The notes under the pieces: generated by a model
The model's input: only the letters and a program-made list of their open reading frames with translations
Told to the model about the DNA's origin: nothing
Database searches by the model: none
Made by a program: the position numbers and the translations under genes
Part shown: in pieces, positions 1-7,796 of the stretch
How the letters are laid out: each line of letters begins with the position of its first letter
How positions within the stretch are numbered: the first letter of the stretch is position 1
Source of the DNA: Atopobiaceae bacterium
Lineage (GTDB): Bacteria; Actinomycetota; Coriobacteriia; Coriobacteriales; Atopobiaceae
NCBI GenBank assembly: GCA_017510875.1
Contig: JAFWLX010000201.1
Coordinates: forward strand, 1-23,780
Length of the DNA stretch: 23,780 bases
Direction: 5' to 3'

Positions 1-1
1 C

Positions 2-721
2 CCCACGTTCCGCGCCGAGAACTCCAACACTAAGCGCCATGCCGCCGAGTTCTGGATGATTGAGCCCGAGATTGCCTTTGCCGATCTTGAGGATGACATG
101 GACCTTGCTGAGGACATGCTCAAATACGTGATTCGCACGGTTATGGAGAAGTGCCCCGACGAGCTTGACATGCTCAACCGCTTTGTGGACAAGGGCCTGC
201 TCGAGCGTCTTGAGCATGTGAGCACGGCCGAGTTCTCGCGCGTGACCTATACCGAGGCCATCAAGATTCTGGAGGATGCCGCTGCTGCTGGCGTCAAGTT
301 TGAGTATCCCGTGAGTTGGGGTTGCGACCTGCAGACCGAGCACGAGCGCTACCTTACCGAGCAGCACTTTGGCCAGCCGGTGTTTGTGACCGACTATCCT
401 GCCGAGATCAAGGCCTTCTACATGCGACTTAACGATGACGGCAAGACCGTGGCCGCTACCGACTGCCTGGTGCCGGGCATTGGCGAGATCATTGGTGGTA
501 GCCAGCGTGAGGAGCGCCTGGACGTGCTTGAGCGCCGTATTGCCGAGCTGGGCATGGAGCCCGAGCAGTATCGCTATTACCTCGACCTGCGCCGCTATGG
601 CGGTTGCCGTCATGCCGGCTTTGGCCTGGGCTTCGAGCGCCTGGTGATGTACCTTACCGGCGTGGCCAATATCCGTGACGTTCTTCCACATCCGCGTACC
701 GTGGGCAACGCCGAGTTCTAA
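2..721 (+). CDS. asnS: Asparagine--tRNA ligase, C-terminal part (5' end outside window)
   Basis: This is the last 239 codons of a class II aminoacyl-tRNA synthetase that charges tRNA-Asn in the cytoplasm. The frame is open from the window edge. The first visible residues, FRAENSNTKRHAAEFWM, are the motif 2 region typical of AsnRS. The class II motif 3 arginine lies in GLGFERLVMYLTG near the end, and the C-terminus PHPRTVGNAEF resembles the usual AsnRS ending. The motif order (FRAENS, then the ATP-binding CLVPGIGEIIGGSQRE segment, then GFERL) fits AsnRS better than AspRS, which has large insertions here. The TAA stop is at 719-721. The next gene is convergent, with a strong hairpin between them. 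About half of the enzyme, including the anticodon-binding domain, is outside the window. Confidence 0.97.
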   Translation, partial: PTFRAENSNTKRHAAEFWMIEPEIAFADLEDDMDLAEDMLKYVIRTVMEKCPDELDMLNRFVDKGLLERLEHVSTAEFSRVTYTEAIKILEDAAAAGVKFEYPVSWGCDLQTEHERYLTEQHFGQPVFVTDYPAEIKAFYMRLNDDGKTVAATDCLVPGIGEIIGGSQREERLDVLERRIAELGMEPEQYRYYLDLRRYGGCRHAGFGLGFERLVMYLTGVANIRDVLPHPRTVGNAEF

Positions 722-758
722 TTGGGTGGCAGCGGGAGAGCGCAACATTCTACAAAGG

Positions 759-797
759 AAAAAGTGGCCCGGCGGTTCGTTTGAACCGCCGGGCCAC
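759..797 (-). terminator. Rho-independent terminator of the membrane HAD gene, shared with convergent asnS
   Basis: A perfect 15-bp stem (764-778 with 783-797, loop GTTT) lies between the convergent asnS and HAD genes. On the minus strand the stem is followed by five T (complement of A759-763), a proper intrinsic terminator for the HAD gene. On the plus strand there is no T run, so termination of asnS there would be weaker. Confidence 0.8.
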
Positions 798-819
798 TGC
801 CATCGGTGCCCGTATGCGC

Positions 820-2028
820 TTACGCGGCTGCGGCAACCTCTTCCTGGTTACCGCCTTCCACAACGGTGAATCCGGTGGAGGGTACGTTCTCGGTCTCGGC
901 CTGGTTGGGACCAGCCTGCTCGGAGCTCCAGACCCAATCCTTGTCAATGGCTACGCCATCGCCAAAGAAGGTCTTCCACTCGTTCTTTTGCGACACGGCA
1001 TGCCAGCCGTTCTCCTCGCAGGACTTGGCCATCTTCTCGGCCTTGTCCAGCTCGCCCCAGTCGCGCTCGGTGTCGTCGCAGCACAGCATGAGGGCCAGCG
1101 ACTTGTACTTGTTGTTGTTCACGCAGTAGTTTGCCATCGAGCTGTCTCCTGAGGAATTGCCCAGCGAGACAACGGGCTGCTTGCCAATCTCAGCGCTGAT
1201 GACGGAGGGCTTGTTAGCTTTGACGTCCTTGATTACCAGCTGGCCGCCATACACGGTTTGGTCCTCGGGGGTCCACGTGTACTCAAGGCCGTCAGTGTCG
1301 CCCTGGCCAGAGGCCACAATGGTGCTTACGCTACCCTTGATGTGGGCGTCGTCGATGTAGGGGAAGTACTCGGGAACAAGCTGGCGGAGCACGTTGCGGT
1401 CGGTGCCCGAGACAATGTAGCACTCAAAGCCGTTGTCGTGGAGGTAGTTGACCAGCTCGACCATGGGCTTGTAGTAGGAGTCCTTGCGCTTGAGCCCCGT
1501 GAACTTGGGAGCGTCGGTCTCGCCAAACTCGGCGGTGTAAGCCATGAAGTCGTCGACGGTCATGCCCTTGAAGACCTCGGCCAGGCACTTAGCGTGGCGG
1601 GCCTCAAGGCCATCGGGGAACACGCGGGTGCGCTCGACTTCCTCAATGGCGCGAGCTACCTCAACCTGCTCGGGCGTGGGGGTATAGGTCGAGTCCCAGA
1701 GCACGCGGTGCACATACATGGCCCAGTCAAAGTAGATGGGGTCAAGCTCGCCAAAGAGGGTGCCGTCCCAGTCGATGGTGGCAATGCGGTCCTCGGGTGG
1801 GATGTAGTTGGGGCTCTTCTCGTCGGTGACGTCAGCCACGTACTCCTTCACCAGCGCCACGGTGGGGGAGTCGTCCGTCCACTGCGAGAAGGCATTGGCG
1901 TTATTTGCCGTGCCCTGCTGGCCTGAGGCGTTCAGCTTTGCCTGGTTGGACAGGGCTGCCCAACACAGAAGCGCGCCAAGCAGCGCGCATCCCACGCCAA
2001 TCAGTATGGTCTTGGTCGATTGCTTCAT
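820..2028 (-). CDS. Membrane-anchored HAD-superfamily phosphatase
   Basis: The 402-residue protein starts with one hydrophobic segment (about residues 7-27) after a short basic N-terminus, so it is a signal-anchored or exported enzyme with its catalytic domain outside the membrane. HAD motifs are in order. Motif I is DWDGTL (D86, D88), motif II is SGTD around S207, a lysine that could serve as motif III follows near 267-283, and motif IV is GNSSGDSSM at 290-298. The cap insertion between motifs I and II and the overall layout resemble phosphoserine-phosphatase-like HAD proteins. The substrate cannot be read from sequence. No convincing lipobox is present. The C-terminal 35 residues are acidic and probably disordered. 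The start is supported by GGAG a few bases upstream of ATG 2028. It is likely transcribed alone and ends at the 764-797 terminator. Confidence 0.85.
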   Translation of the reverse strand: MKQSTKTILIGVGCALLGALLCWAALSNQAKLNASGQQGTANNANAFSQWTDDSPTVALVKEYVADVTDEKSPNYIPPEDRIATIDWDGTLFGELDPIYFDWAMYVHRVLWDSTYTPTPEQVEVARAIEEVERTRVFPDGLEARHAKCLAEVFKGMTVDDFMAYTAEFGETDAPKFTGLKRKDSYYKPMVELVNYLHDNGFECYIVSGTDRNVLRQLVPEYFPYIDDAHIKGSVSTIVASGQGDTDGLEYTWTPEDQTVYGGQLVIKDVKANKPSVISAEIGKQPVVSLGNSSGDSSMANYCVNNNKYKSLALMLCCDDTERDWGELDKAEKMAKSCEENGWHAVSQKNEWKTFFGDGVAIDKDWVWSSEQAGPNQAETENVPSTGFTVVEGGNQEEVAAAA

Positions 2029-2147
2029 ATGCTCTCCGTTCTTCTCATGCGTCGAGCCGTCCTATCTCGCACGCAACGTTTATCTCATCAAGTATAGCCT
2101 TCTCTGTATCTGGCGGCATGTCAAGAGAGCCAGGAGGAAAGATCGTG

Positions 2148-3452
2148 TTACTTGCTGCCTATGACCGAGAGCACCTCGGACTCGGGCTTGGTGGCAAAGA
2201 ACGAGGTGGGGTAGTCCTTGGCCAGCGAACGGCTCATGTAGATGTCAGTGCCGTTTTTGTATATCTCGCCAATGCAATAGATGGGGCTTCCCAGAGGAAC
2301 GATGTTCTCTACCAGGCGGTAACCGCGGAAGGTGTCAGCAGAGCTTGAGTAGCCGGCGGTCTGCTGGGCTGAGTTCATGCTGTTAAGCAGGGTCGAGAGG
2401 CTCATACCCAGCAAGACTCCCGTAAGGTCGCTGTTGCTGCCGTGTGGGTAGTGGGGACGGTGGTGAATATAGGGGCTACCTCCGCCCATGACCCACGGGC
2501 CATTGTAACCGCCGATAAAATCGTTCAGACCCGGTGACGGCATGCCGCCAAAGCCAATGTGAATCTGCGGCTGCGAGGAACGAGGCGCGCTCCTCTGCGG
2601 GCCCCTGGGACCGTAGGGACGGCTCTTGTGCGACCTACCGCCTCCGCCACCGTGCACCGTGCCAAAGTACACGTTGCTGCCGCGTGTGTCGCGCTCACAA
2701 GAGGGGGCAGACACAGACCCTGCTGGTCCGACAAATGCCAGTTGCGGTGCAAGCGCAGAAGGTCCCTGCGGCGTCAGGGCATTGCGAATGGCACTTGCGG
2801 CTCCTAGCAGCGCGTTTGCTCCGCGCTCCACGGCATGTGCAACCATGGCGTAGGTCCTTTGGGTACCGCTGGAAGACGATGTGGTGGCATTCTTCTGGAA
2901 CGCTTTGGAAAAGTCGGAGTTTGGTCCCTCAATGTGGTTGGTGGAGTTGACCAAGATCTTGTTGCCGCCAAACGACTCGAGGTCCACGTAGACGGGCGTG
3001 TCGCACGAGCTGTCGGTAAAGAAGAACGGGTCAAACGAGCGCTCGTGTGCAACCAGCGTCTCTTCCTGGCCGCCGCCATAGGTGGCGTCAATGCGATAGC
3101 ACTCGATCTCGTAGTAGGCAACCTGGCGGCGACTGTACGGGGCGGTGACATTGCTTGAGGCCATGGCATTGCCCACAAGCTCGCAGTAGTGACGGTAGTT
3201 GGCGCTGGTGGATCCCAGGTCATCAAGAATCGAGGCGGCATCCGCTATGCGGGAGGTCTTGGTCGCCTTGATATCCTCGGCCATCTGTGCCTTGGGGACC
3301 GCTTGGGGCTTGGGGCTTGTTGCGTTGTTGGTGGCTGTAGACGTCGTGCTGGACTTGCTACTCATCATGCGTCGTATCATGCTTATCAAGAAGTACGCTA
3401 TAACGATAAAGATGATGATTGTGAAGAAGCTGCTGTCATTGTTGTAATACAT
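2148..3452 (-). CDS. Single-pass membrane protein with a split GIDE-like domain
   Basis: The start is placed at ATG 3450-3452 because a GGAG site precedes it; a longer in-frame start at 3497 lacks one and would bring the N-terminus almost up to the pspA stop. The 434-residue protein has a transmembrane helix at about 9-26 followed by RR and a Ser/Thr linker. Residues 85-175 (SRRQVAYYEIECYR, then PFFFTD and VYVDLESFGG) and 374-434 (YRLVENIVPLGSPIYCIGE) resemble the two halves of the GIDE domain known from the mitochondrial E3 ligase MULAN and bacterial homologues. Between them lies a low-complexity Gly/Pro/Ser/His-rich insert of about 190 residues. No RING finger is present. It is 76 bp downstream of pspA on the same strand, so the two are probably co-transcribed and act at the membrane together. 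The GIDE assignment is from pattern recognition only. Confidence 0.7.
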   Translation of the reverse strand: MYYNNDSSFFTIIIFIVIAYFLISMIRRMMSSKSSTTSTATNNATSPKPQAVPKAQMAEDIKATKTSRIADAASILDDLGSTSANYRHYCELVGNAMASSNVTAPYSRRQVAYYEIECYRIDATYGGGQEETLVAHERSFDPFFFTDSSCDTPVYVDLESFGGNKILVNSTNHIEGPNSDFSKAFQKNATTSSSSGTQRTYAMVAHAVERGANALLGAASAIRNALTPQGPSALAPQLAFVGPAGSVSAPSCERDTRGSNVYFGTVHGGGGGRSHKSRPYGPRGPQRSAPRSSQPQIHIGFGGMPSPGLNDFIGGYNGPWVMGGGSPYIHHRPHYPHGSNSDLTGVLLGMSLSTLLNSMNSAQQTAGYSSSADTFRGYRLVENIVPLGSPIYCIGEIYKNGTDIYMSRSLAKDYPTSFFATKPESEVLSVIGSK

Positions 3453-3484
3453 GATGCTCCGTCGACGTTGGAACCAGTAGGGAA

Positions 3485-3508
3485 GGGCCCGACACAAGGC
3501 CCGGGCCC
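3485..3508 (-). other. Hairpin between pspA and the GIDE-like gene
   Basis: GGGCCCG at 3485-3491 pairs with CGGGCCC at 3502-3508 across a 10-nt loop. The right side also contains the self-complementary GGCCCGGGCC. It has no T run after it on the minus strand (TTCCC only), so it would be a weak terminator or an mRNA-processing/stability hairpin that lowers expression of the downstream gene relative to pspA. Confidence 0.4.
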
Positions 3509-3528
3509 GTTGCTAGGTGCGAGGCTCC

Positions 3529-4194
3529 TTACATGCCCATCTCGGCCTTGAGGCGCTCAAGCTCGCTGTCAATGGCTGCGTTGTGCTGCATCTGAGCAAA
3601 CTGCGCGTTGGCGTCAACCTCTGCGGTGCTAAGGTCGCCGTAGGCCTCAGCGATGGACTCCTTCTCGACAACCTTGCGCTCAAGCTTGTCAAGCTTGGCA
3701 AAGGCCGAGTCGATGTTGGTGGTGTTGATCGAGGCAGCAACCTCAGTGGCGGCGTCGGCCATCTTGGAGCGGGCAATCAGGACCTGCTGGCGGGCGCGGG
3801 CCTCGTCGAGCTTCATGCGCAGGGTCTGAACCTGGTCCTTCATCTTGTTGACGTTAACGGAAATCTCGTCGTAGGACTTCTGCAGCGGCTCGATCTGCGC
3901 GTCAACGCCCACCTTGCACTCAAGGGCCTTGCGGGCAAGCTCCTCGTTGCCAGCCTTAAGGGCCAGTTTGGCCTTGTCGTTCCAGTCGGCCGACTTTGCC
4001 ATAGCGTCGGCAAGCTCCTTGGCTGCCATCTTCTGTGCGCCCATGGCCTGGCCAAGCGCCTGAGTGGCCTCGTCCACGTCCTGCTCGATCTCGATGATCA
4101 GCTGCTTGACCATCTTCTCGGGATCTTCTGCCTTATCAATCATGTCATTGATGTTTGCCTTCAGGATGTCAGCGATGCGTGAGAAAATTGCCAT
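3529..4194 (-). CDS. pspA: PspA/IM30 family membrane-remodelling protein
   Basis: The 221-residue protein is a typical PspA/Vipp1 (bacterial ESCRT-III) family member. It opens with MAIFSRIADILKANINDMID, the amphipathic N-terminal helix that binds membranes, continues with EDPEKMVKQLI, which is highly conserved in the family, and is then nearly all charged coiled coil to the end. The length matches PspA (about 220-230 residues). Known members form large oligomers that protect or remodel the cytoplasmic membrane under envelope stress. The start at ATG 4192-4194 is preceded by AGAGG; an upstream in-frame ATG at 4242 would add 16 unrelated residues. Its downstream partner is the GIDE-like membrane protein. 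No PspF-type activator is nearby, so regulation is unknown. Confidence 0.93.
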   Translation of the reverse strand: MAIFSRIADILKANINDMIDKAEDPEKMVKQLIIEIEQDVDEATQALGQAMGAQKMAAKELADAMAKSADWNDKAKLALKAGNEELARKALECKVGVDAQIEPLQKSYDEISVNVNKMKDQVQTLRMKLDEARARQQVLIARSKMADAATEVAASINTTNIDSAFAKLDKLERKVVEKESIAEAYGDLSTAEVDANAQFAQMQHNAAIDSELERLKAEMGM

Positions 4195-4530
4195 GGTAAG
4201 CCTCTCTTTTCCGTGCTGCCCGCATACTGGCGCGTCTTGCATACCAGCCGCTCATGACAGCTATTCTGATATTGGGACCATAACATATGAGCATGTCAGG
4301 GCTATCGTGCCCTACGGTGATGTTCGCATTCTTTTACGGAAGCGGTAGGTGGCGCGCGGCAGCCAGCAGGACCAGCCGCCCCCGACGCCTGTTTTTGTTG
4401 CGGCTTACTCACGCCCGCTACCCCGTGCTTTGAGCTCGTCTGTGGTGTGGTGCGGCTACCGCTACCTGCGATTGTGTACCCATGCCGTAGAATGGGACTA
4501 TTGAGGAAGGGTGCGAGGAAGGTGGCTCAT
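4195..4530. other. Divergent intergenic region between pspA and the HAD gene
   Basis: No gene is visible in these 336 bp. They must hold the pspA promoter (minus strand) and the HAD promoter (plus strand). A CTGACA box on the minus strand near 4290-4297 is a possible pspA -35 element, but no matching -10 is clear. TAGAAT at 4488-4493 is a possible -10 for the HAD gene without a good -35. A short hairpin (4298-4302 with 4309-4313) was also seen. Confidence 0.4.
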
Positions 4531-5184
4531 ATGGTAGATGGCGTTATCTTTGATATGGACGGATTGATGTTTGACACCGAGCCGGTGTGGACCAAGGCGT
4601 GGACCCCCACGCTTGCAACCATTGGGCTTGAGTTCAATCCAGAGCTGGCCGATGCCGCGCGAGGCACCTCGGGAAAGAGCATGGAGGCGGTCATCAACCG
4701 CTTTCTGCCACAGGTAGATGCCGCGTATGTGCGCGAGACGCTCTTTGCCACGGCGCATCAGATGATGGAGGCAGGCGTTCCCAAGAAGCCCGGTCTTGAC
4801 GAGCTGCTTGCCTTCTTGCAGGAGCAAGGCGTACCCATGGCCGTTGCCTCGTCAAGCTCTCCCGAGCTCATAGACCTGCATCTTAGAAACGGCGGAGCGC
4901 GCGAGTACTTTGACCACCTCGTGTCAGGTGTGGGCATGTCTCATCCAAAGCCCGAGCCCGATATCTTCCTTAAGGCTGCCGATGCGCTTGGTGTCAAGCC
5001 GGCGCGTGCGCTGGTGCTTGAGGACAGCCTCTCGGGAGTGCGTGCTGGTGTTGCGGGGGGCTTTATCACCGTGATGGTTCCCGACATGGTTGCCCCCGAC
5101 GACTTTGCGCGCGAGAATGCCACGCGCATCTGCGAGAGCCTGTTTGAGGTGCGTGACCTGCTTGCGGCAGGCGAGCTAGGCTAG
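4531..5184 (+). CDS. HAD-IA hydrolase, beta-phosphoglucomutase/sugar-phosphatase type
   Basis: The 217-residue soluble enzyme has all HAD motifs. Motif I is FDMDGLMFDTE (D8 nucleophile, D10 acid/base), motif II is the ASSSS loop at 106-110, motif III is K140 in HPKPEPDIF, and motif IV is LEDSLSGVRAG with E164-D165. The helical cap between residues 15 and 85 places it in subfamily IA with beta-phosphoglucomutase and small sugar-phosphate or nucleotide phosphatases. The substrate is not predictable; the DGLMFDTE form is common in phosphatases of the YcjU/GmhB-like kind. The ATG at 4531 is chosen because AGGAAGG lies just upstream; the open frame begins earlier at 4447 without a ribosome site. 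It is apparently monocistronic and ends 10 bp before the large palindrome. Confidence 0.9.
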   Translation: MVDGVIFDMDGLMFDTEPVWTKAWTPTLATIGLEFNPELADAARGTSGKSMEAVINRFLPQVDAAYVRETLFATAHQMMEAGVPKKPGLDELLAFLQEQGVPMAVASSSSPELIDLHLRNGGAREYFDHLVSGVGMSHPKPEPDIFLKAADALGVKPARALVLEDSLSGVRAGVAGGFITVMVPDMVAPDDFARENATRICESLFEVRDLLAAGELG

Positions 5185-5194
5185 GTGACAGAAG

Positions 5195-5469
5195 GGCCGT
5201 GGCAGAGGGCGGCTTGGGAGCATCGCCCCTCACGGACCGGCCGGGCGGCGACCCTCGGGACTCCTGCTGAGGCTGCTCCGCCCGTCGGCGCGGCGCTTTT
5301 GCGAGGACTGTCTGTCTGAGCGTCCCTTCGGGGCAGCGCCCCGAAGGGACGCGAGTTCCGCAGCGGCCGCGCCGTAAGGGCGGAGCGTGAGCCGAAGGGG
5401 AGTCCCCGAGGGCCGCCGCCCGGCCGGTCCGTGAGGGGCGATGCTCCCAAGCCGCCCTCTGCCATGGCC
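5195..5469. repeat. 275-bp nested palindrome between convergent genes
   Basis: The outer arms are about 70 bp (5195-5264 and 5399-5469) and differ only by a couple of substitutions and one extra base. Inside are three further paired sets in register: GCTCCGCCC 5275-5283 with GGGCGGAGC 5378-5386, GGCGCGGC 5287-5294 with GCCGCGCC 5366-5373, and a perfect 15-bp hairpin 5320-5334 with 5338-5352 closed by AGC. Transcribed from either strand it would fold into one long branched stem. It starts 10 bp after the HAD stop and ends 6 bp before the SEC-C stop. It may be an oversized bidirectional terminator, a non-autonomous palindromic mobile element, or both. No transposase is nearby. Confidence 0.85.
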
Positions 5470-5475
5470 TCACCC

Positions 5476-7503
5476 TCAGCCCTTCAGATTTCCACAGCAG
5501 CTTCCGTAGGGCTTGCCACTGCCGCATGGACAAGGGTCGCTATCTTCTAGCACCAGTGGCTTGCCGTCCTGGTCATAGAAGCGACGTCGCCCGGTGATTC
5601 GCTCGGTGTTCTCCTCTAGTGACCATCCGTTAAGCGTCCAGCGGGGCAGCGCGTTGAAGGCGTTTGTCACCAGCTGCCCCAACGTGTCAGAGAAGTCAGT
5701 CCCCTCGCACTCCTGCATGTGATACAGACGGATGAGGTCCATGGTGTCGTTGTAGCTCTCCTGCATCAGCACGCTTGATATGACCACCGAGCGTGCAAAC
5801 AGGTCGGGAAACTCGTAGTCGTCCTCGTTGTCGGGCACGTGGTTGTCCACAAAAGCCCGCAGGGCCTGCAGGGCGTCCAGCTCAAGAAGCGCCTCGATGG
5901 GTCTGCGCTCGAGCATGCCGGGCAGAATGTCATGCACCTCCATCGGCCCTTTTTGTGCAAGCAGAGACAGGCGCTTGCGCTCGAGCTCGGCCTCTTTGCG
6001 CGCAAGATGCCTGGTAAACTTGCGCTCGTCTTGTTCGGAGAGGCCTACGATGGTGGGCATGCTGCCTTGGCTGGGCTCGTCTCCAAATGTTATGACGCGG
6101 TCGGAAAAGTGCTCGCGCGTTACTCGCGCCGGTGCGCTGGCGTCCGAGATCTCGGTCGAGATAACGTAGTCACGACCTAGGTGTCGCCACAAGGCATATG
6201 AGTCGCGTGAGTCGCAAGTCTCCATTTCTGCCAGCAAGGGTTCAAAGAACTTAGGTTCAAAGGGCTGGTCAACAAGTCTGCGATACCGCTCGTACACATC
6301 GGACAGCCGCACGATGCCGCACATGGTGGCCATGCCTGCTGCCAACAGTCGCATCGTGTCAAAGTGGTCGCGCATCTCGCGTAGGTCTGCAATGACCTTC
6401 TTGGTAAGCAAGGTGCGCAGCTCTGGTGGCATCCAGGCGTAGGTAACGCCGTTTTCGTTCAGGAAAAAGACGTAGGGAACATAGGGGAAAAGTTCTGTGG
6501 CAATTGAGGGGGCAAGCTGGTCAAGCGGCAAGGGGTTGGTGTGCGTGAGTCTCTCTATCAGCTCAAACTCTAGGTCATGGGACCAGACCAGCATGAATTC
6601 GGGCTGCTCCTCGGCGGCGGTGTAGAAACGACAGATCAGGTTTATCAGATCTTCGCGCGAACCGTCCATTTTGGTCGTGTACCCGTCAATCTCTAGGGCA
6701 ATGTCGTTAAGCCAGTCATCTTCAAGCAGTGCCAGTGCTTCCTTCAGAGTTACGGGAAGCTCGTCAACATCTATACAGCGAGCTTCCATGGTGCGCTTGA
6801 ACACTTGCGTGTTTTGCGTCTCGCGGTCGTAGTGGGCAGCCCGTGCCTGCGCACGCTCGTTGCTGGTAAGCCCAGCTAAGGCCCCGCGATGAAACCCCGG
6901 CGCGTTGCCCTTGTCAACAGCGTGGCGGCGTACAGGCATATGGTGCTCCTTCCACAGGCGTGCCCGCCGACGCAAAACCTTTGCATCACCCGTGGGTTGG
7001 TTGGTGCCTTGTGCGGCAAGGTCGGCATGAATCTTGCTAATCTGCCCTGCGCTTGCCTTGCCAAGAACTGTAAAAGGGGGCAGGGGCACAATGAAGTCCT
7101 CATAGGGGGCAATGGCTCCCGTAAGCTCTAGGGGCACGCCAGGCAGGTGGGACAGAATGGAGTTCTCGGGAGCCACCACCTCGTACGTGCCGGTATGGTG
7201 CAAAAACGTGACGATGTTGCCCTGTATGCTCTCGAGGATGATCGATCCGTACAGTGTTGAGGTGAGGCCCGCCGCAATGCTAAGGTGCGTTTCCGAGAGA
7301 TGGTCGGGATTGTCTCTAACAAAATCGTCAATGAGGTTGCTGTGGTTCCAAATGTAGCGTTCCACCAACTGGGACTGTGCCTCTTTGTCTCCTGCGCATG
7401 CGGTGCTTATCTCCCGTACGATCTTGAACCTGCCGTTTACATAGCGGACAAGCGACTCGAGCGTGGTATCAAGGATCTCTTGCTGGTGTGTGTCAAAGTG
7501 CAT
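5476..7503 (-). CDS. Large protein with C-terminal SEC-C zinc motif
   Basis: The start is ATG 7501-7503, preceded by AGGAGA at ideal spacing; the frame stays open upstream to 7713, but that stretch is Cys/Arg-rich and not protein-like. The 675-residue product ends in CPCGSGKPYGSCCG, a SEC-C motif with zinc ligands C658, C660, C669 and C670. SEC-C occurs at the end of SecA and at the ends of many unrelated proteins, where it is a small zinc-binding interaction module. The rest is a soluble, mixed helical protein with charged stretches (for example an Arg/Lys-rich segment near 180-200 and a long acidic/basic helix near 515-550) that I do not recognise. It is divergent from the helicase gene, separated by 293 bp, and so is positioned as a possible accessory of the defence locus. 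No enzymatic motif was found. Confidence 0.8.
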   Translation of the reverse strand: MHFDTHQQEILDTTLESLVRYVNGRFKIVREISTACAGDKEAQSQLVERYIWNHSNLIDDFVRDNPDHLSETHLSIAAGLTSTLYGSIILESIQGNIVTFLHHTGTYEVVAPENSILSHLPGVPLELTGAIAPYEDFIVPLPPFTVLGKASAGQISKIHADLAAQGTNQPTGDAKVLRRRARLWKEHHMPVRRHAVDKGNAPGFHRGALAGLTSNERAQARAAHYDRETQNTQVFKRTMEARCIDVDELPVTLKEALALLEDDWLNDIALEIDGYTTKMDGSREDLINLICRFYTAAEEQPEFMLVWSHDLEFELIERLTHTNPLPLDQLAPSIATELFPYVPYVFFLNENGVTYAWMPPELRTLLTKKVIADLREMRDHFDTMRLLAAGMATMCGIVRLSDVYERYRRLVDQPFEPKFFEPLLAEMETCDSRDSYALWRHLGRDYVISTEISDASAPARVTREHFSDRVITFGDEPSQGSMPTIVGLSEQDERKFTRHLARKEAELERKRLSLLAQKGPMEVHDILPGMLERRPIEALLELDALQALRAFVDNHVPDNEDDYEFPDLFARSVVISSVLMQESYNDTMDLIRLYHMQECEGTDFSDTLGQLVTNAFNALPRWTLNGWSLEENTERITGRRRFYDQDGKPLVLEDSDPCPCGSGKPYGSCCGNLKG

Positions 7504-7716
7504 GGGTTCTCCTATCTTTTGTCGCTGGGTGAGGGCAAGGCTACTCGGGCAAGGTTGTGTGAAACTACGCTTTAGGTTGTGCGAATGTCGCAGGTAACAC
7601 GCACAAAGGCATGTTTGGGCACGTAGGGTGTTGGTGCGACAAACGTGCCTTTTGCGGATGCGCTTGCGGCGACAAGAAAGAATCCACAGGCCGTACAAGA
7701 CTGTGTAAGACATGGG

Positions 7717-7745
7717 TTGCAGGCGCTGGCGTGCTAGCGTACACT
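7717..7745 (+). promoter_or_regulatory. Candidate sigma-A promoter of the helicase gene
   Basis: TTGCAG (7717-7722) and TACACT (7740-7745) are separated by exactly 17 bp, giving a predicted start near 7752 and a leader of about 45 nt before the AGGAGG site at 7785-7790. The match is moderate (3/6 and 4/6). The rest of the 7504-7796 region must also serve the divergent SEC-C gene, for which I see no clear promoter. It also contains a 7-bp stem (7618-7624 with 7643-7649) followed by TTTT on the plus strand. Confidence 0.45.
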
Positions 7746-7796
7746 TGTTCTACTTTGAAACGTAACCCAGGTGCAGGCAGACCGAGGAGGTGAGAG

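Noticed and set aside
5181..5533. Minus-strand frames across the large palindrome (94 and 155 codons)
   Set aside because: They are composed of the palindrome itself; Arg/Pro/Gly-rich, without plausible starts, and one overlaps the SEC-C gene.
7504..7713. N-terminal extension of the SEC-C protein by 70 residues
   Set aside because: Cys/Arg-rich, not protein-like, no ribosome site; ATG 7503 has AGGAGA at good spacing.
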